Shown: positions 1-7,755 of the stretch, piece by piece
How the letters are laid out: each line of letters opens with the position of its first letter
How positions within the stretch are numbered: the stretch's first letter is position 1
Origin: Candidatus Brocadia sapporoensis
Lineage (GTDB): Bacteria > Planctomycetota > Brocadiia > Brocadiales > Brocadiaceae
Length of the DNA stretch: 39,452 bases
Direction: 5' to 3'
Assembly: GCF_001753675.2 (NCBI RefSeq)
Contig: NZ_MJUW02000113.1
Location: 1-39,452 of the forward strand
Program-made: the position numbers and the translations under genes
Notes under the pieces: model-generated
The model's database searches: none
What the model was told of the DNA's origin: nothing
What the model saw: the letters and a program-made list of their open reading frames with translations, nothing else

Positions 1-42
1 TTTTGCTAGAGAGAATTTTTTTCGCTTGACAAAAGCCTTCTA

Positions 43-487
43 ATGGGTGACCCTTACTTACTTACTTTGGTAGAAAAGACAGAGGCAAATACTCAGGAGA
101 AGGTGAAAGAAGTAGCAGCAGATTGTGGTTATGAGAGCTATGCAAATTATGAGTACTCTTTGCGGGAGTCTTTGAAGCGATATACCCGTAGGGTTCAATC
201 TCAAGCCTTACCTGGATGCACGAGGTTGTCTCAATATTCCCGTTGCGAAAGGAAAAGTCTCCTTTATAAGGAAAGTAGATGCTTATGGGAAAGTTGAAAT
301 TAACGGCGATCAATACTTTATCAGGAAAAAGCTTGAGGGACAGTACATTGTTGCAACCATTTTTACGCAGCGTAAGAAACGGGTGGTAAAACACGAGGGT
401 AAAACGATCAAGACTTTTCCTTTTCCTATAAAGGGTCATATAATCGATCCCTTACTGAAAGATAAAAAGAAACGACAAACCTTATAG
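43..487 (+). pseudogene. Fused transposase remnants, frameshifted
   Basis: Two pieces of different transposases seem to be joined here. The first piece (43 to about 160) reads DPYLLTLVEK...VAADCGYESYANYEY, which resembles the DxGY-containing stretch of an IS1182/IS4-type DDE transposase. From about position 176 a different frame is open to the TAA-flanked end at 487. It reads LKPYLDARGCLNIPV...SFIRKVD...QYIVATIF...VVKHEGK, which resembles the C-terminal domain of an integrase-type (rve, IS481-like) transposase. No single frame covers the whole region, there is no N-terminal catalytic core, and no terminal inverted repeats are visible. I therefore call it a dead composite relic. The family assignments come from remembered motif resemblance and are moderately certain; the frame break is seen directly. 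Confidence 0.6.
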
Positions 488-569
488 GAACTATTTAGCA
501 TGGGGCAAAACGGATTATTGTTGAATGTGTGTGAGTTTGTTTTCGTTGCACATTTTTAATTATTTTAGC

Positions 570-628
570 GGGCAGGCATGGTTAACTCCAGTCGTCCTAC
601 GGACTCCTTCCGTTAACCATGCCTGCCC
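570..628. repeat. Perfect 17-bp inverted repeat with nested hairpin
   Basis: The arms GGGCAGGCATGGTTAAC (570-586) and its exact reverse complement (612-628) flank a 25-base loop that itself contains GTCC-TAC-GGAC. It lies between the transposase relic and the 3' end of the permease gene. Neither strand has a strong T-run after the stem, so a repetitive palindrome (REP-like) is more likely than a simple intrinsic terminator. Confidence 0.75.
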
Positions 629-674
629 TTTATCTGATTAAGTTCACGATGTTATGATAGCAACCAGCTAGCCT

Positions 675-1748
675 TTAGTACACCGTCTTACGCCCCAAAT
701 ACAGCAAGACGCCAATTGCAAATGCCATATAACCAATCAACAGAAACTTTGTGGTAAATGCGACTGAATTATTTGTATCCTCATGTGAGATATAGAGTTT
801 GTAGGCGATGAGATTCGCCAGCGACCCTACCAGGCTCCCGAATCCGCCAACATTTGTGCCCCAAAGCAGGGCTTCCCACTGCGGAGTGAATCTGGCAAAT
901 AAAAGTGCTGCCGGAACATTGCTGATGATTTGGCTTAACAACGAAGAAAACATGAAGATATGGCCTGAATGTTTGATATTCTCAGCGAACAAGCATTGCA
1001 CATTATCTGCAATACCAAAAAAAGCTACAAAAGTTAACAAGAGAGCGTAGTCGATTTGCAGACTGTCCCGATCAAAGAAAAGAACGAAGGCGACAACGAT
1101 AAATCCAACCTGAATGGGGAGGATATGCAGCACAACGAAAATAATGCCAAGCAAAAATGCCGCATAGATATATGCCGATCTTCTGATAGTGGTTACGGGT
1201 TGAGGAACCTGATTATTTGATGTCTTTAATGCTATTGAGGCAAGGATGAGGAGTACGAGGAATACGAGGGAAAATGGCGCGATGGCTGCAACAAATGTTT
1301 CAGGATGAACCCCGTAAAACCAATAGATAAAAAGGTTTTGAGGGTTGCCAAAGGGTGTTAGTGCGGATCCGGCATTTGCGGCTAACGCTTCTAGAATGAC
1401 TATGATATCTTTGCGATTTATATTGAGCTCTAGTGTCAGCGGAACGATAACAATTAGTGCCACATCATTCGTTATAAGCATGGCTAAAAGAAATGTGATA
1501 ACAATCAGCTTTAACGGAATGAATTTCCCTCTTTCAACACTTTGAGATAGCCGTAATATAAGGCCGCTCTGTTCAAGCCCTTTTATAACGATAAAGAGAA
1601 CTGCCAGAATAAAAAGAATCTGGTACTCGGCAATCGAAAGGACCGGCGAGCGATGAAGATATATGGATGTACCTACCAGCACAGCAATGGAGGCAATGAG
1701 CAGCCATTCCTTTAAGATAAAATCATACAATTTATCTTGTAGTTTCAA
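675..1748 (-). CDS. SLC13/ArsB-like anion permease
   Basis: This is a 357-residue polytopic inner-membrane protein with about ten hydrophobic segments. It belongs to the ion-transporter superfamily (ArsB, NhaD, SLC13/CitT relatives). Recognisable signatures are the repeat-loop segments ITNDVALIVIVPLTL (about residues 92-106) and EALAANAGSALTPFGNPQNL (about 119-138). A second half repeats this fold with SNVPAALLFARF and GTNVGGFGSLVGSLANLIA. The substrate cannot be read from sequence; dicarboxylate, arsenite, sulfate or Na+/H+ exchange are all possible. It is shorter than the 410-430 residues usual for the family. The only in-frame start is TTG at 1748, ten codons after an in-frame TAA, with GGGAAGAG very close upstream, so the N-terminus may have been trimmed. 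It sits alone between degraded DNA on both sides. Confidence 0.75.
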   Translation of the reverse strand: MKLQDKLYDFILKEWLLIASIAVLVGTSIYLHRSPVLSIAEYQILFILAVLFIVIKGLEQSGLILRLSQSVERGKFIPLKLIVITFLLAMLITNDVALIVIVPLTLELNINRKDIIVILEALAANAGSALTPFGNPQNLFIYWFYGVHPETFVAAIAPFSLVFLVLLILASIALKTSNNQVPQPVTTIRRSAYIYAAFLLGIIFVVLHILPIQVGFIVVAFVLFFDRDSLQIDYALLLTFVAFFGIADNVQCLFAENIKHSGHIFMFSSLLSQIISNVPAALLFARFTPQWEALLWGTNVGGFGSLVGSLANLIAYKLYISHEDTNNSVAFTTKFLLIGYMAFAIGVLLYLGRKTVY

Positions 1749-1808
1749 TCTCTTCCCTGTGTCTGACTTCGCTGGTTAACAACCAAATTGGGCATCAGTG
1801 ATCTCCTG

Positions 1809-1967
1809 TTATCTACTTTGAAATGTACTTTTTTCGCCGTCCAAGCCTTTAGGCCAGTAGGCGAAGTATCGATTTTCATTCGTTACATAGAACAATTGCT
1901 CAGGAGTGGCAAACTTGACAGATTCGGTAAATAATTTCTTTTCAACTTCCTTATTTCCGCGTCCCAT
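1809..1967 (-). pseudogene. Short truncated ORF, unknown family
   Basis: A 52-codon ORF begins ATG GGA CGC and encodes a protein starting MGRGNKEVEKKLFTESVKFA and containing FYVTNENRYFAYWPKGLDG. The composition is protein-like, with aromatic residues and alternating charge, but it ends abruptly. I do not recognise the family. Its position between a TA relic and a permease with a marginal start suggests the N-terminal stub of a lost gene, and it could also be a real small protein. Confidence 0.3.
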
Positions 1968-2294
1968 AATGTGCTGATTCTACATTCTCTTGATTAAAAT
2001 ATAAAGCCTTTTCTTTAGGCACGTGCGTCTCATCGTTCACGCCTAGCGGGACATATCGCCCGCTTGCGGATGGGCAATATACACCCTGATACAATGTGTT
2101 TTTGTCAACAAACCAACTTTAAAAAACCGTCGGCTGTTTCCAGCAAACTGCACGGTAGATGCTCCACGCTTATTCAATACAGCGACAACAACTTATTCAC
2201 CCGCTCGTCCGATTTACGGATTTTATGCATCACGAGATTGTCTTTTTCCTTTCGCCAACCTTACGCCTATTAAACCCTTGTTGAATTTTACTGA
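1968..2294. other. Intergenic stretch, no supported gene
   Basis: I see no convincing coding sequence in either orientation. The plus-strand frame from 2064 to 2273 shows no domain features. It contains a short GCGGGACATATCGCCCGC near-palindrome (about 2046-2063). It probably represents decayed DNA between the HepT relic and the ORF stub. Confidence 0.4.
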
Positions 2295-2866
2295 TCAAAT
2301 TATTTTGCGCGAAATCACCCAACGCTGAAACTCCGTGATCGTGAAGTCGTTTTCTGAGATGGTTTGCCGGGCATTCAATATCTCATGTATTTCTCCAATT
2401 TAAGTAGGTAAAAGATTCTCAACAGCCTTCCAGACAATCATTTCATCAATGATGTCACACCATGTGTTAACATGTATTAATATGTTCTAGAGTCTATGAT
2501 GCGGTAATATCCGGATATTCTGTTAAGAAACTCATCATCATACTTTTTTTATCCTGCTAAGGGCTTCCCCGATAACCTCAAATCCCTCTCATCTGTTCTT
2601 TGTGTGATGGCGACATTTTGATCTTCCCTGAAATTCATACCTTGGGTAAATCTTTGCATTTCTTCTGCTGCTTGAAGAATATCTATAAGATTTTTCCGAA
2701 TCGCATCTTTCATAAATGATGGTCTTTGTTTTTCAACTGTTTCTTTAAAAATCGGATTTCTAGCAGTAACAAAAAGATCAAGGCGTTTAATGGGGAATAG
2801 TCGACGGATACGATCGATTCCCGATTTTAGTTTAATCAGGTCAATTATAACGCAGCAAAGCCACAA
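2295..2866 (-). pseudogene. MntA/HepT toxin-antitoxin relic, multiple frameshifts
   Basis: Reading the minus strand across frames gives a broken HepT-like (DUF86 RNase) protein preceded by a trace of its MntA nucleotidyltransferase partner. The first frame has DRIRRLFPIKRLDLF, like the strand before the LFGSxxxG motif of MntA. It then fuses directly into KNLIDILQAAEEMQRFTQGM, the HepT N-terminal helix. After AITQRTDERD the HepT frame shifts to EVIGEALSRIKK, then to KYDDEFLNRISGYYRIIDSR, followed by a stop. It then shifts again to DEMIVWKAVENLLPT and EIHEILNARQTI. The expected HepT catalytic RxxxxH segment (normally RNxLaHxY) is destroyed. The internal deletion and at least three frameshifts are visible, so this is a pseudogene of a former MntA-HepT pair. 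The family assignment is by recognised motif order. Confidence 0.6.
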
Positions 2867-2948
2867 CCAAATCCCCCCTATCGTTCGACCGATCCTTCGG
2901 CAGGCTCAGGATGTTGCGCCGTGCATGGCGAGCCTGTCGAACCATCAT
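2848..2948. repeat. Dispersed intergenic repeats with TTCGRCAGGCTC palindrome
   Basis: Two repeat types abut here. At 2848-2880 is ACGCAGCAAAGCCACAACC followed by AAATCCCCCC, matching related copies near 7651, 31457 and 33536. At 2896-2941 a 12-bp imperfect palindrome TTCGGCAGGCTC / GAGCCTGTCGAA (one mismatch) encloses a 22-base loop. Such GGCAGGCTC palindromes are common dispersed elements in many bacterial genomes. Confidence 0.55.
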
Positions 2949-3320
2949 GACGAAGTCAAGGGGGCGAAGCGGGGTGTAAAAAATTTGCAAAAAAAGAAAG
3001 ATTTTACATGGTAATACTACAAGGAGAATATTATTTATTGTTGGATATGATTTCAATATTTTTGATGCCCGGCAGAGCATCCGTTGCTCCAACAGCGTAT
3101 TATACCCGTGGCGGGCGGATACGCAGTTGGAGCAAAAGTGACCTCATCTCTCAGATCAACGGTGCTCTCTTCCTCCCGACCTCCCCGCGGTCAGAAGGAA
3201 TATTTATTTTTCTATTTGTTCAACACTTACTAACGCACTGTTGCATGAAAAATAAAAACCAAGCAAAAGTAGTCAGGGGGCGTATCGCCAGTTCATGACA
3301 ATATCAGTATAACGTTTGTC
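2949..3320. other. Intergenic stretch with 10-bp inverted repeat
   Basis: No supported gene. ORFs here on both strands lack homology-like features. A perfect 10-bp inverted repeat TTGCTCCAAC (3084-3093) / GTTGGAGCAA (3126-3135) with a 32-base spacer is present. It lies about 190 bases beyond the thiC stop and is followed by no T-run on the minus strand. Confidence 0.4.
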
Positions 3321-4652
3321 TTAAAATGCTACAGGCACTGCACTTTTCTTGCGGCTTTTTTCGAGGTCCTGTTCGTAGTATTTCATCACACCCTTGAGCG
3401 AACACAGGCTGCCGCACATAGTGCAGGTATCCTCATCCATGGGAGGACGGCTGTTGCGAATCTCCTGTGCGCGTTCTTTTGTTATTGCTGTTTCGTACTG
3501 CGTCTTCCAATCCAAGTCCCTGCGGGCGATGCCCATCTTCAAGTCTAAATTCTTGGCCTTATCTTTTAGTTTTACCATATCACCAACATGAGCTGCGATA
3601 CGGGCGGCCATGACACCTTCGCGGACGTCATCAGGCCCGGGGAGGGCAAGGTGTTCCGGGGGTGTCACGTAACATATGAAATCGGCTCCATAACACGATG
3701 ACAAGGCGGCGCCGATGGCCGACGAAATGTGATCGTATCCTGGCGCCACATCGGTGGTAATCGGTCCAAGCATATAAAATGGGGCGTTGTTGCTGAGACG
3801 TTTTTGGATAATCACGTTGGCCTCAATTTCATCGATCGGTATATGGCCAGGGCCTTCTACAATGATCTGTACTCCTTTGCTTTGGGCGTATTCGGCGATT
3901 TCGGAGTTGATAATAAGTTCCTGTATCTGGGCACGGTCGGTGCTGTCGTGGATGGCGCCTGCCCGGAGGCCATTTCCAAGGCTGAGGATGACATCGTGCT
4001 TTTTCATAATACCAATGAGACGGTCGATCTGCTCATAAAGCGGATTCTCTTTTTTGTTGTGATTCATCCATGCTGTTAAAAAAGAGCCTCCACGGCTTAC
4101 AAGTCCGCCATAGCGATACCCTTGCTTTTTGAGTCGTTCTAACGTTATGAGGTTTATTCCACAGTGGATTGCCATAAATCCTATTCCCTCTTCTGCCTGT
4201 TGTTCAATGACATCAAAAAGGAAATCCGCTTCCATGTGTACAACCGAACCCTTCTTCTTGTTGGTTTCGATTGCAGCCTGATACAGGGGTACGGTGCCCA
4301 CGGTAAGGGAAATGGAGTCCAGCACGCGTTTTCTGATCATGGTGAAATCTCCACCCGTTGAGAGTTCCATCAGGGTATCGGCGCCATATTTTTCGGCAGT
4401 TTTTGCTTTTTTTACCTCCATATCAATATCAACAATATCGGGCGAGGTGCCAATGCTGGCATTTACCTTTGTTTTAAGCCCCTTTCCAATACCAACAACA
4501 CGGGCATTTCTATTTGGGTTTCCATAAATAACGATCTGCCCTTTTGCAATACCTTCGCAAATAAATTCTGGAGAAACATCATCGTAGGCTGCCGCCTCTT
4601 TCATTGCTTCTGTTATAATACCATCACGTGCGAGTTCTAACTGAGTTTTCAT
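3321..4652 (-). CDS. thiC: Phosphomethylpyrimidine synthase ThiC (short anaerobe form)
   Basis: This radical-SAM enzyme rearranges aminoimidazole ribotide to hydroxymethylpyrimidine phosphate for thiamin synthesis in the cytoplasm. The 443-residue protein shows the family hallmarks: SIGTSPDIVDIDMEVKKAKT near 69-88, MELSTGGDF, FMAIHCGIN, LSLGNGLRAGAIHDSTD, EGPGHIP and GADFICYVTPPEHLALPGPDDV. The C-terminal Fe-S motif is C410-T-M-C413-G-S-L-C417, spaced CX2CX3C; the E. coli-type enzyme has CX2CX4C. Length matches the short ThiC of anaerobes and archaea (E. coli ThiC is about 630). That group also includes the paralog BzaF, which makes 5-hydroxybenzimidazole for cobamides, so BzaF remains possible. 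ATG at 4652 has a TTGGAG ribosome site. I saw no TPP riboswitch in the 270 bases upstream. Confidence 0.88.
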   Translation of the reverse strand: MKTQLELARDGIITEAMKEAAAYDDVSPEFICEGIAKGQIVIYGNPNRNARVVGIGKGLKTKVNASIGTSPDIVDIDMEVKKAKTAEKYGADTLMELSTGGDFTMIRKRVLDSISLTVGTVPLYQAAIETNKKKGSVVHMEADFLFDVIEQQAEEGIGFMAIHCGINLITLERLKKQGYRYGGLVSRGGSFLTAWMNHNKKENPLYEQIDRLIGIMKKHDVILSLGNGLRAGAIHDSTDRAQIQELIINSEIAEYAQSKGVQIIVEGPGHIPIDEIEANVIIQKRLSNNAPFYMLGPITTDVAPGYDHISSAIGAALSSCYGADFICYVTPPEHLALPGPDDVREGVMAARIAAHVGDMVKLKDKAKNLDLKMGIARRDLDWKTQYETAITKERAQEIRNSRPPMDEDTCTMCGSLCSLKGVMKYYEQDLEKSRKKSAVPVAF

Positions 4653-4754
4653 GTAATTTTACTCCAAATTAATAAACTAAATGGCAGATTCGCTTCGCTT
4701 AATCCACCTTACTCAACTCCAAAGACCGATTTTTATAAATTGTTGAAACAACCA

Positions 4755-4866
4755 GTGTAGCGTTTTTCAAAAATATCTACATATATTATTGTCACTGCGA
4801 GTGAAAGCGAAGCAACCTTGAGTCTTTTGTAAACAACAGATTGCTTCGCTTCGCTCGCTACGATAG
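4755..4866. repeat. MITE-like GTCAYTGCGAG element, copy 1
   Basis: This copy starts AGTGTAGCG, has ATTGTCACTGCGAG at about 4789 and AACAACAGATTGCTTCG near 4834-4850, then the palindromic GCTTCGCTTCGCTCGC stretch. It is collinear with the better-preserved copy at 15322-15476 and related to the one at 32727-32819. It occupies most of the gap upstream of thiC. Confidence 0.55.
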
Positions 4867-4923
4867 CCTTTTTTTGCGTTCGCTATCGATTTCTTTTTCT
4901 ATAAAAACTTAAAAAAATGAAAA

Positions 4924-5634
4924 TTATATTATAATGTCTTTGTCGACTTTATCACGAAAAATTTTCAGCAAGACCTCTTTGTTAAATTTGGTTACATCCA
5001 GTCCTTTATCAAAGGGAATCACGCCTAACAGGGGAAGGCCGGTAAGCCGCTTTATTTCATCAATATTTGTCCTCATGACGACGTCATTGCCGTTTTCCGT
5101 GGACTCATTCATAACAATCCCCTTGACGGCGAGTCCGTGTTCGCGTGCATACGATACGGTTAATAGGGTGTGATTTATTGTGCCAAGGTTAGGCCGGCAT
5201 ACGACAATGACCGGCAACTCCATCTCATAGGCCAAATCCACAACAAAGTAGTATTCATCAATCGGGACAAGCAACCCGCCAATGCCCTCGATAATAAGAT
5301 ACTCATGCCTTTCACATAGAGAGTCATAGGCCATGCGTATTTTTTCCAAGTCTATCTTTGTATCACTCAGCCGCGCTGCTATCGTTGGAGCGAGGGGTTG
5401 TTCAAGACTGACGGGGTTGATGAGTTCATATTCGTCATCTACTTCCGCAGAATTTTTTAAAAAGATGGCGTCATCGGATATAAGGGTGTTATTTACCCGT
5501 TTACAGCCTGTAGCGATTGGTTTCATAACCCCAACGTCAAGCCCCTTGTTTCTGTAAAGAGCTGCCAAACCGCCGGCAACCATGGTCTTCCCTACCTGCG
5601 TATCCGTACCGGTAATAAAATATCCTTTTCCCAT
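4924..5634 (-). CDS. bioD: Dethiobiotin synthetase
   Basis: BioD catalyses the ATP-dependent ureido-ring closure from 7,8-diaminononanoate plus CO2 to dethiobiotin, the penultimate step of biotin synthesis in the cytoplasm. The 236-residue length is typical (220-240). The P-loop variant GTDTQVGKT lies at residues 9-17, followed by MKPIATGC (substrate loop, about 37-44) and EGIGGLLVPID (about 115-125), both diagnostic for the family. The ATG at 5634 is preceded by AAGGAGAAAGCGTT, a strong ribosome site. No other bio genes are in the window. It is separated from the HAO-like gene upstream by about 230 bases containing a strong palindrome, so the two are probably not tightly co-transcribed. Confidence is high from the conserved motifs. 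Confidence 0.92.
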   Translation of the reverse strand: MGKGYFITGTDTQVGKTMVAGGLAALYRNKGLDVGVMKPIATGCKRVNNTLISDDAIFLKNSAEVDDEYELINPVSLEQPLAPTIAARLSDTKIDLEKIRMAYDSLCERHEYLIIEGIGGLLVPIDEYYFVVDLAYEMELPVIVVCRPNLGTINHTLLTVSYAREHGLAVKGIVMNESTENGNDVVMRTNIDEIKRLTGLPLLGVIPFDKGLDVTKFNKEVLLKIFRDKVDKDIII

Positions 5635-5704
5635 AACGCTTTCTCCTTCTCATAGCCCACACACACTGGAAAAGATAAAATACAAATCACGAAATTCGTA
5701 TTTC

Positions 5705-5737
5705 AACTCTGTCAGGGTTTCAAACCCTGACAGAGTT
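5705..5737. repeat. Perfect 16-bp palindrome, GGGTTTCAAACCC core
   Basis: Arms AACTCTGTCAGGGTTT (5705-5720) and its exact reverse complement (5722-5737) surround a single C. It lies 3' of the HAO-like gene. The core resembles the palindromes at 25908-25930 and 29923-29949. It could act as a stabilising or terminating hairpin for the cytochrome mRNA, but there is no T-run on the minus strand. Confidence 0.7.
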
Positions 5738-5862
5738 AATTTTACTCATATCTTTGCTTAAGAATGTCAAAATTGTCTTTGGAAGATTCTTGATTTTATC
5801 GGCAATAAATTGTCTATGTTTAGGCGCTAAGCGCCTATGCCATTCTTCTGAGATGTTTGCCG

Positions 5863-7491
5863 TTATTGATCGTAACGTTCATGGTACATTTCTCTCAATG
5901 CCTGTGCTTCTTCGGGAGAAAGGCCCTTCATCCATCGGTGCTCCTCTTGCGCAAGCAGCGCTTCAATTTTGTTTTCATATTTTAACTGCATCTCCGGACT
6001 TTTCTGTGCCGCCGCCTTGATTACGGCGGGTAAAAATTTCAGATAGAAATGCTTTGCTACCTTATACATCCCCTGCCAGTGGGTAAAGTCAGGACCCATC
6101 ATGCTTGCACCATGCCGCGCCCGGCGTCCCTCATGGTGCCACAGTTCCCAGAATATCCATTGCACCTCATGTTCAAAGGGAGCTTGCGGATTCAGCACCC
6201 CATCAGTGATTAATTCATTCATGAAAGATTGAGCAGGTCCGGCAAATTTTTCATTATAGAGCAACACTAAATCATCAAATTGCTTGTAAAAATTATCGAT
6301 ATAGGCGTCGTTATGGCAGTTTCTGCAAGCGCCTTTCATCTCTTCCCTGCGTTCTTGCCATGTTACAATTTTTATCACACGTCTCGGTACCGTCGTATTC
6401 ACCAGTTTTTCATCTTTGTATACCTTCTCAATGGTCTGGACTTCATCGCCAACCTTTGGAAGCAGCTTCTTTTCCGGGTAATCTTCCTTATATCCATCCT
6501 CATAAATTATCAAGTTGATCTTTGTGCTCACCACGGGGCGAAGTGTCCAGCTAATTCGATTCCCTGTCTCATGGTTGTTTCCTATGTACACACCATTGAA
6601 AGTCATATAACCACCAACGTGGCAGGTAATACACGTAGGAGCCGCAGAGTAATCCCTTCCAAGAATCCAGTCGCCTTCTTTATCAAGCGCCATGTGATCC
6701 CGGTTCGCATAAAACGCAATGCCGTGCTTTGATTCGTTATACACCTCAATGTGCGGATGATCAGGGCCCATGTGACATTTACCGCAATTTTCCGGTGAGC
6801 GGGAAAGTTTTGACTCAAAGGCATGGCGGGAATGGCAGGCGTGACAGGACCCTTTTGACCCATCGGGATTGAGACGACCCATGCCGCTATTTGGCCATGT
6901 GTCAGGGTCCAGGACGGGTTTTCCGTCCATACCGTTTTTCATTATCTTTCCCTGAGTATCCCGTTTAAATTTAATCATGCTGCCATGGCACTGCCAGCAG
7001 CCGTTTGTGGCATCCGCAAAATTATTCGGGAGACCGGCCACCTTTTCCGCCAGCACGTTATCCAGGCTTGCCAGAATTTCACCCGCCTTTGCGTGACGGC
7101 TTTTTGAAAACCCTTCGTACTCCCGCTGATGGCAACGTGCGCAGTCCTTTGGAGTGACCAGGGTGGCTATCAAAACGTCTTCGTGCTGCCAGGCATCAAC
7201 CTCTCCCGGATTAGCCTTGTGGCAATTCACACAACCGACACCGTGCTGTGCATGCCGCGACCGTTCCCACTCCAGAACGAGGGCAGGAGCGTAGTTCCGG
7301 TGGCAACTGACACACTGCTTATTTTCGACGGTGATTACCGGGGGCAGTTCTTCCTTTTTTTTCCGTTGCTTCGAAAGCGCTGCGTTCTTCTGCCGAAATC
7401 CCTTCTGTTCCGCACAACCGGTAACCATAACCAACATACCTAGCATCGCAAACAAACAGACACTTCGTATCGTATTCTGTGGTTGAATCAT
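5863..7491 (-). CDS. Octaheme HAO-like cytochrome c lipoprotein
   Basis: A secreted multiheme protein of the hydroxylamine oxidoreductase family. Starting at the ATG at 7491 (GGGAGAGACAG just upstream), it is 542 residues; the frame is open to 7563 but the longer N-terminus would precede the signal peptide. Residues 10-26 form a lipoprotein signal ending VTGC26. Eight CXXCH motifs start at C60, C87, C117, C165, C216, C236, C287 and C389, the HAO spacing, with CGKCHMGPDHP and an Asp265-His266 pair resembling the HAO active-site Asp-His. The C-terminal helical region has WHHEGRRARHG and MGPDFTHWQG. Phe469 occupies what I believe is the position of the heme-4 crosslinking Tyr of oxidative HAOs and hydrazine dehydrogenase. 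A missing Tyr is associated with reductive members acting on nitrite or NO. Substrate and compartment (anammoxosome or periplasm) are inferred. Confidence 0.9.
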   Translation of the reverse strand: MIQPQNTIRSVCLFAMLGMLVMVTGCAEQKGFRQKNAALSKQRKKKEELPPVITVENKQCVSCHRNYAPALVLEWERSRHAQHGVGCVNCHKANPGEVDAWQHEDVLIATLVTPKDCARCHQREYEGFSKSRHAKAGEILASLDNVLAEKVAGLPNNFADATNGCWQCHGSMIKFKRDTQGKIMKNGMDGKPVLDPDTWPNSGMGRLNPDGSKGSCHACHSRHAFESKLSRSPENCGKCHMGPDHPHIEVYNESKHGIAFYANRDHMALDKEGDWILGRDYSAAPTCITCHVGGYMTFNGVYIGNNHETGNRISWTLRPVVSTKINLIIYEDGYKEDYPEKKLLPKVGDEVQTIEKVYKDEKLVNTTVPRRVIKIVTWQERREEMKGACRNCHNDAYIDNFYKQFDDLVLLYNEKFAGPAQSFMNELITDGVLNPQAPFEHEVQWIFWELWHHEGRRARHGASMMGPDFTHWQGMYKVAKHFYLKFLPAVIKAAAQKSPEMQLKYENKIEALLAQEEHRWMKGLSPEEAQALREMYHERYDQ

Positions 7492-7649
7492 ATCTGTCTC
7501 TCCCGGGTTACTCTTTTTTATGCAAGCGGTCATTTTCGACGCTGAGAAATATTCTAAACGCATCTCTGTCTTCTTTTAATTCAGAGGATGAGGCAAGGAA
7601 GATTTTGAAAGATTTCATAATGATGAAGTTTCCCTTTTTTTCAATTCTC

Positions 7650-7710
7650 ATAACGCAACAAAGCCGCAACCCTCTTCTCCTTAGTGAAGGAGGAAAAGAG
7701 GGTTGTGGAA
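7650..7710. repeat. Dispersed repeat GCAACAAAGCCGCAACC with hairpin
   Basis: ACGCAACAAAGCCGCAACC is followed by a hairpin CAACCCTCTT (7667-7676) / AAGAGGGTTG (7696-7705). The leading sequence matches the repeat at 2848 and, in reverse, those near 31457 and 33536. It lies between the HD gene and the HAO-like gene. Confidence 0.55.
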
Positions 7711-7755
7711 ATACTTGTTACAAGAGAAGGGTGTCCGAAATGACACCGCAAGACA

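Noticed and set aside
2064-2273. 69-codon plus ORF near the HepT relic
   Set aside because: It has no recognisable domain and lies in decayed sequence opposite the minus-strand relics.
3008-3298. 96-codon plus ORF after thiC
   Set aside because: It spans repeats and an inverted repeat, has no homology-like motifs and lacks a clear ribosome site.
4755-4866. CRISPR array, suggested by repeat-like direct sequences
   Set aside because: The repeated words are internal to one palindromic element; there are no regularly spaced unique spacers here or elsewhere in the window.
4653-4923. TPP riboswitch upstream of thiC
   Set aside because: I looked for the CTGAGA and ACCTGAT blocks on the minus strand and found none; the space is filled by a MITE-like repeat.
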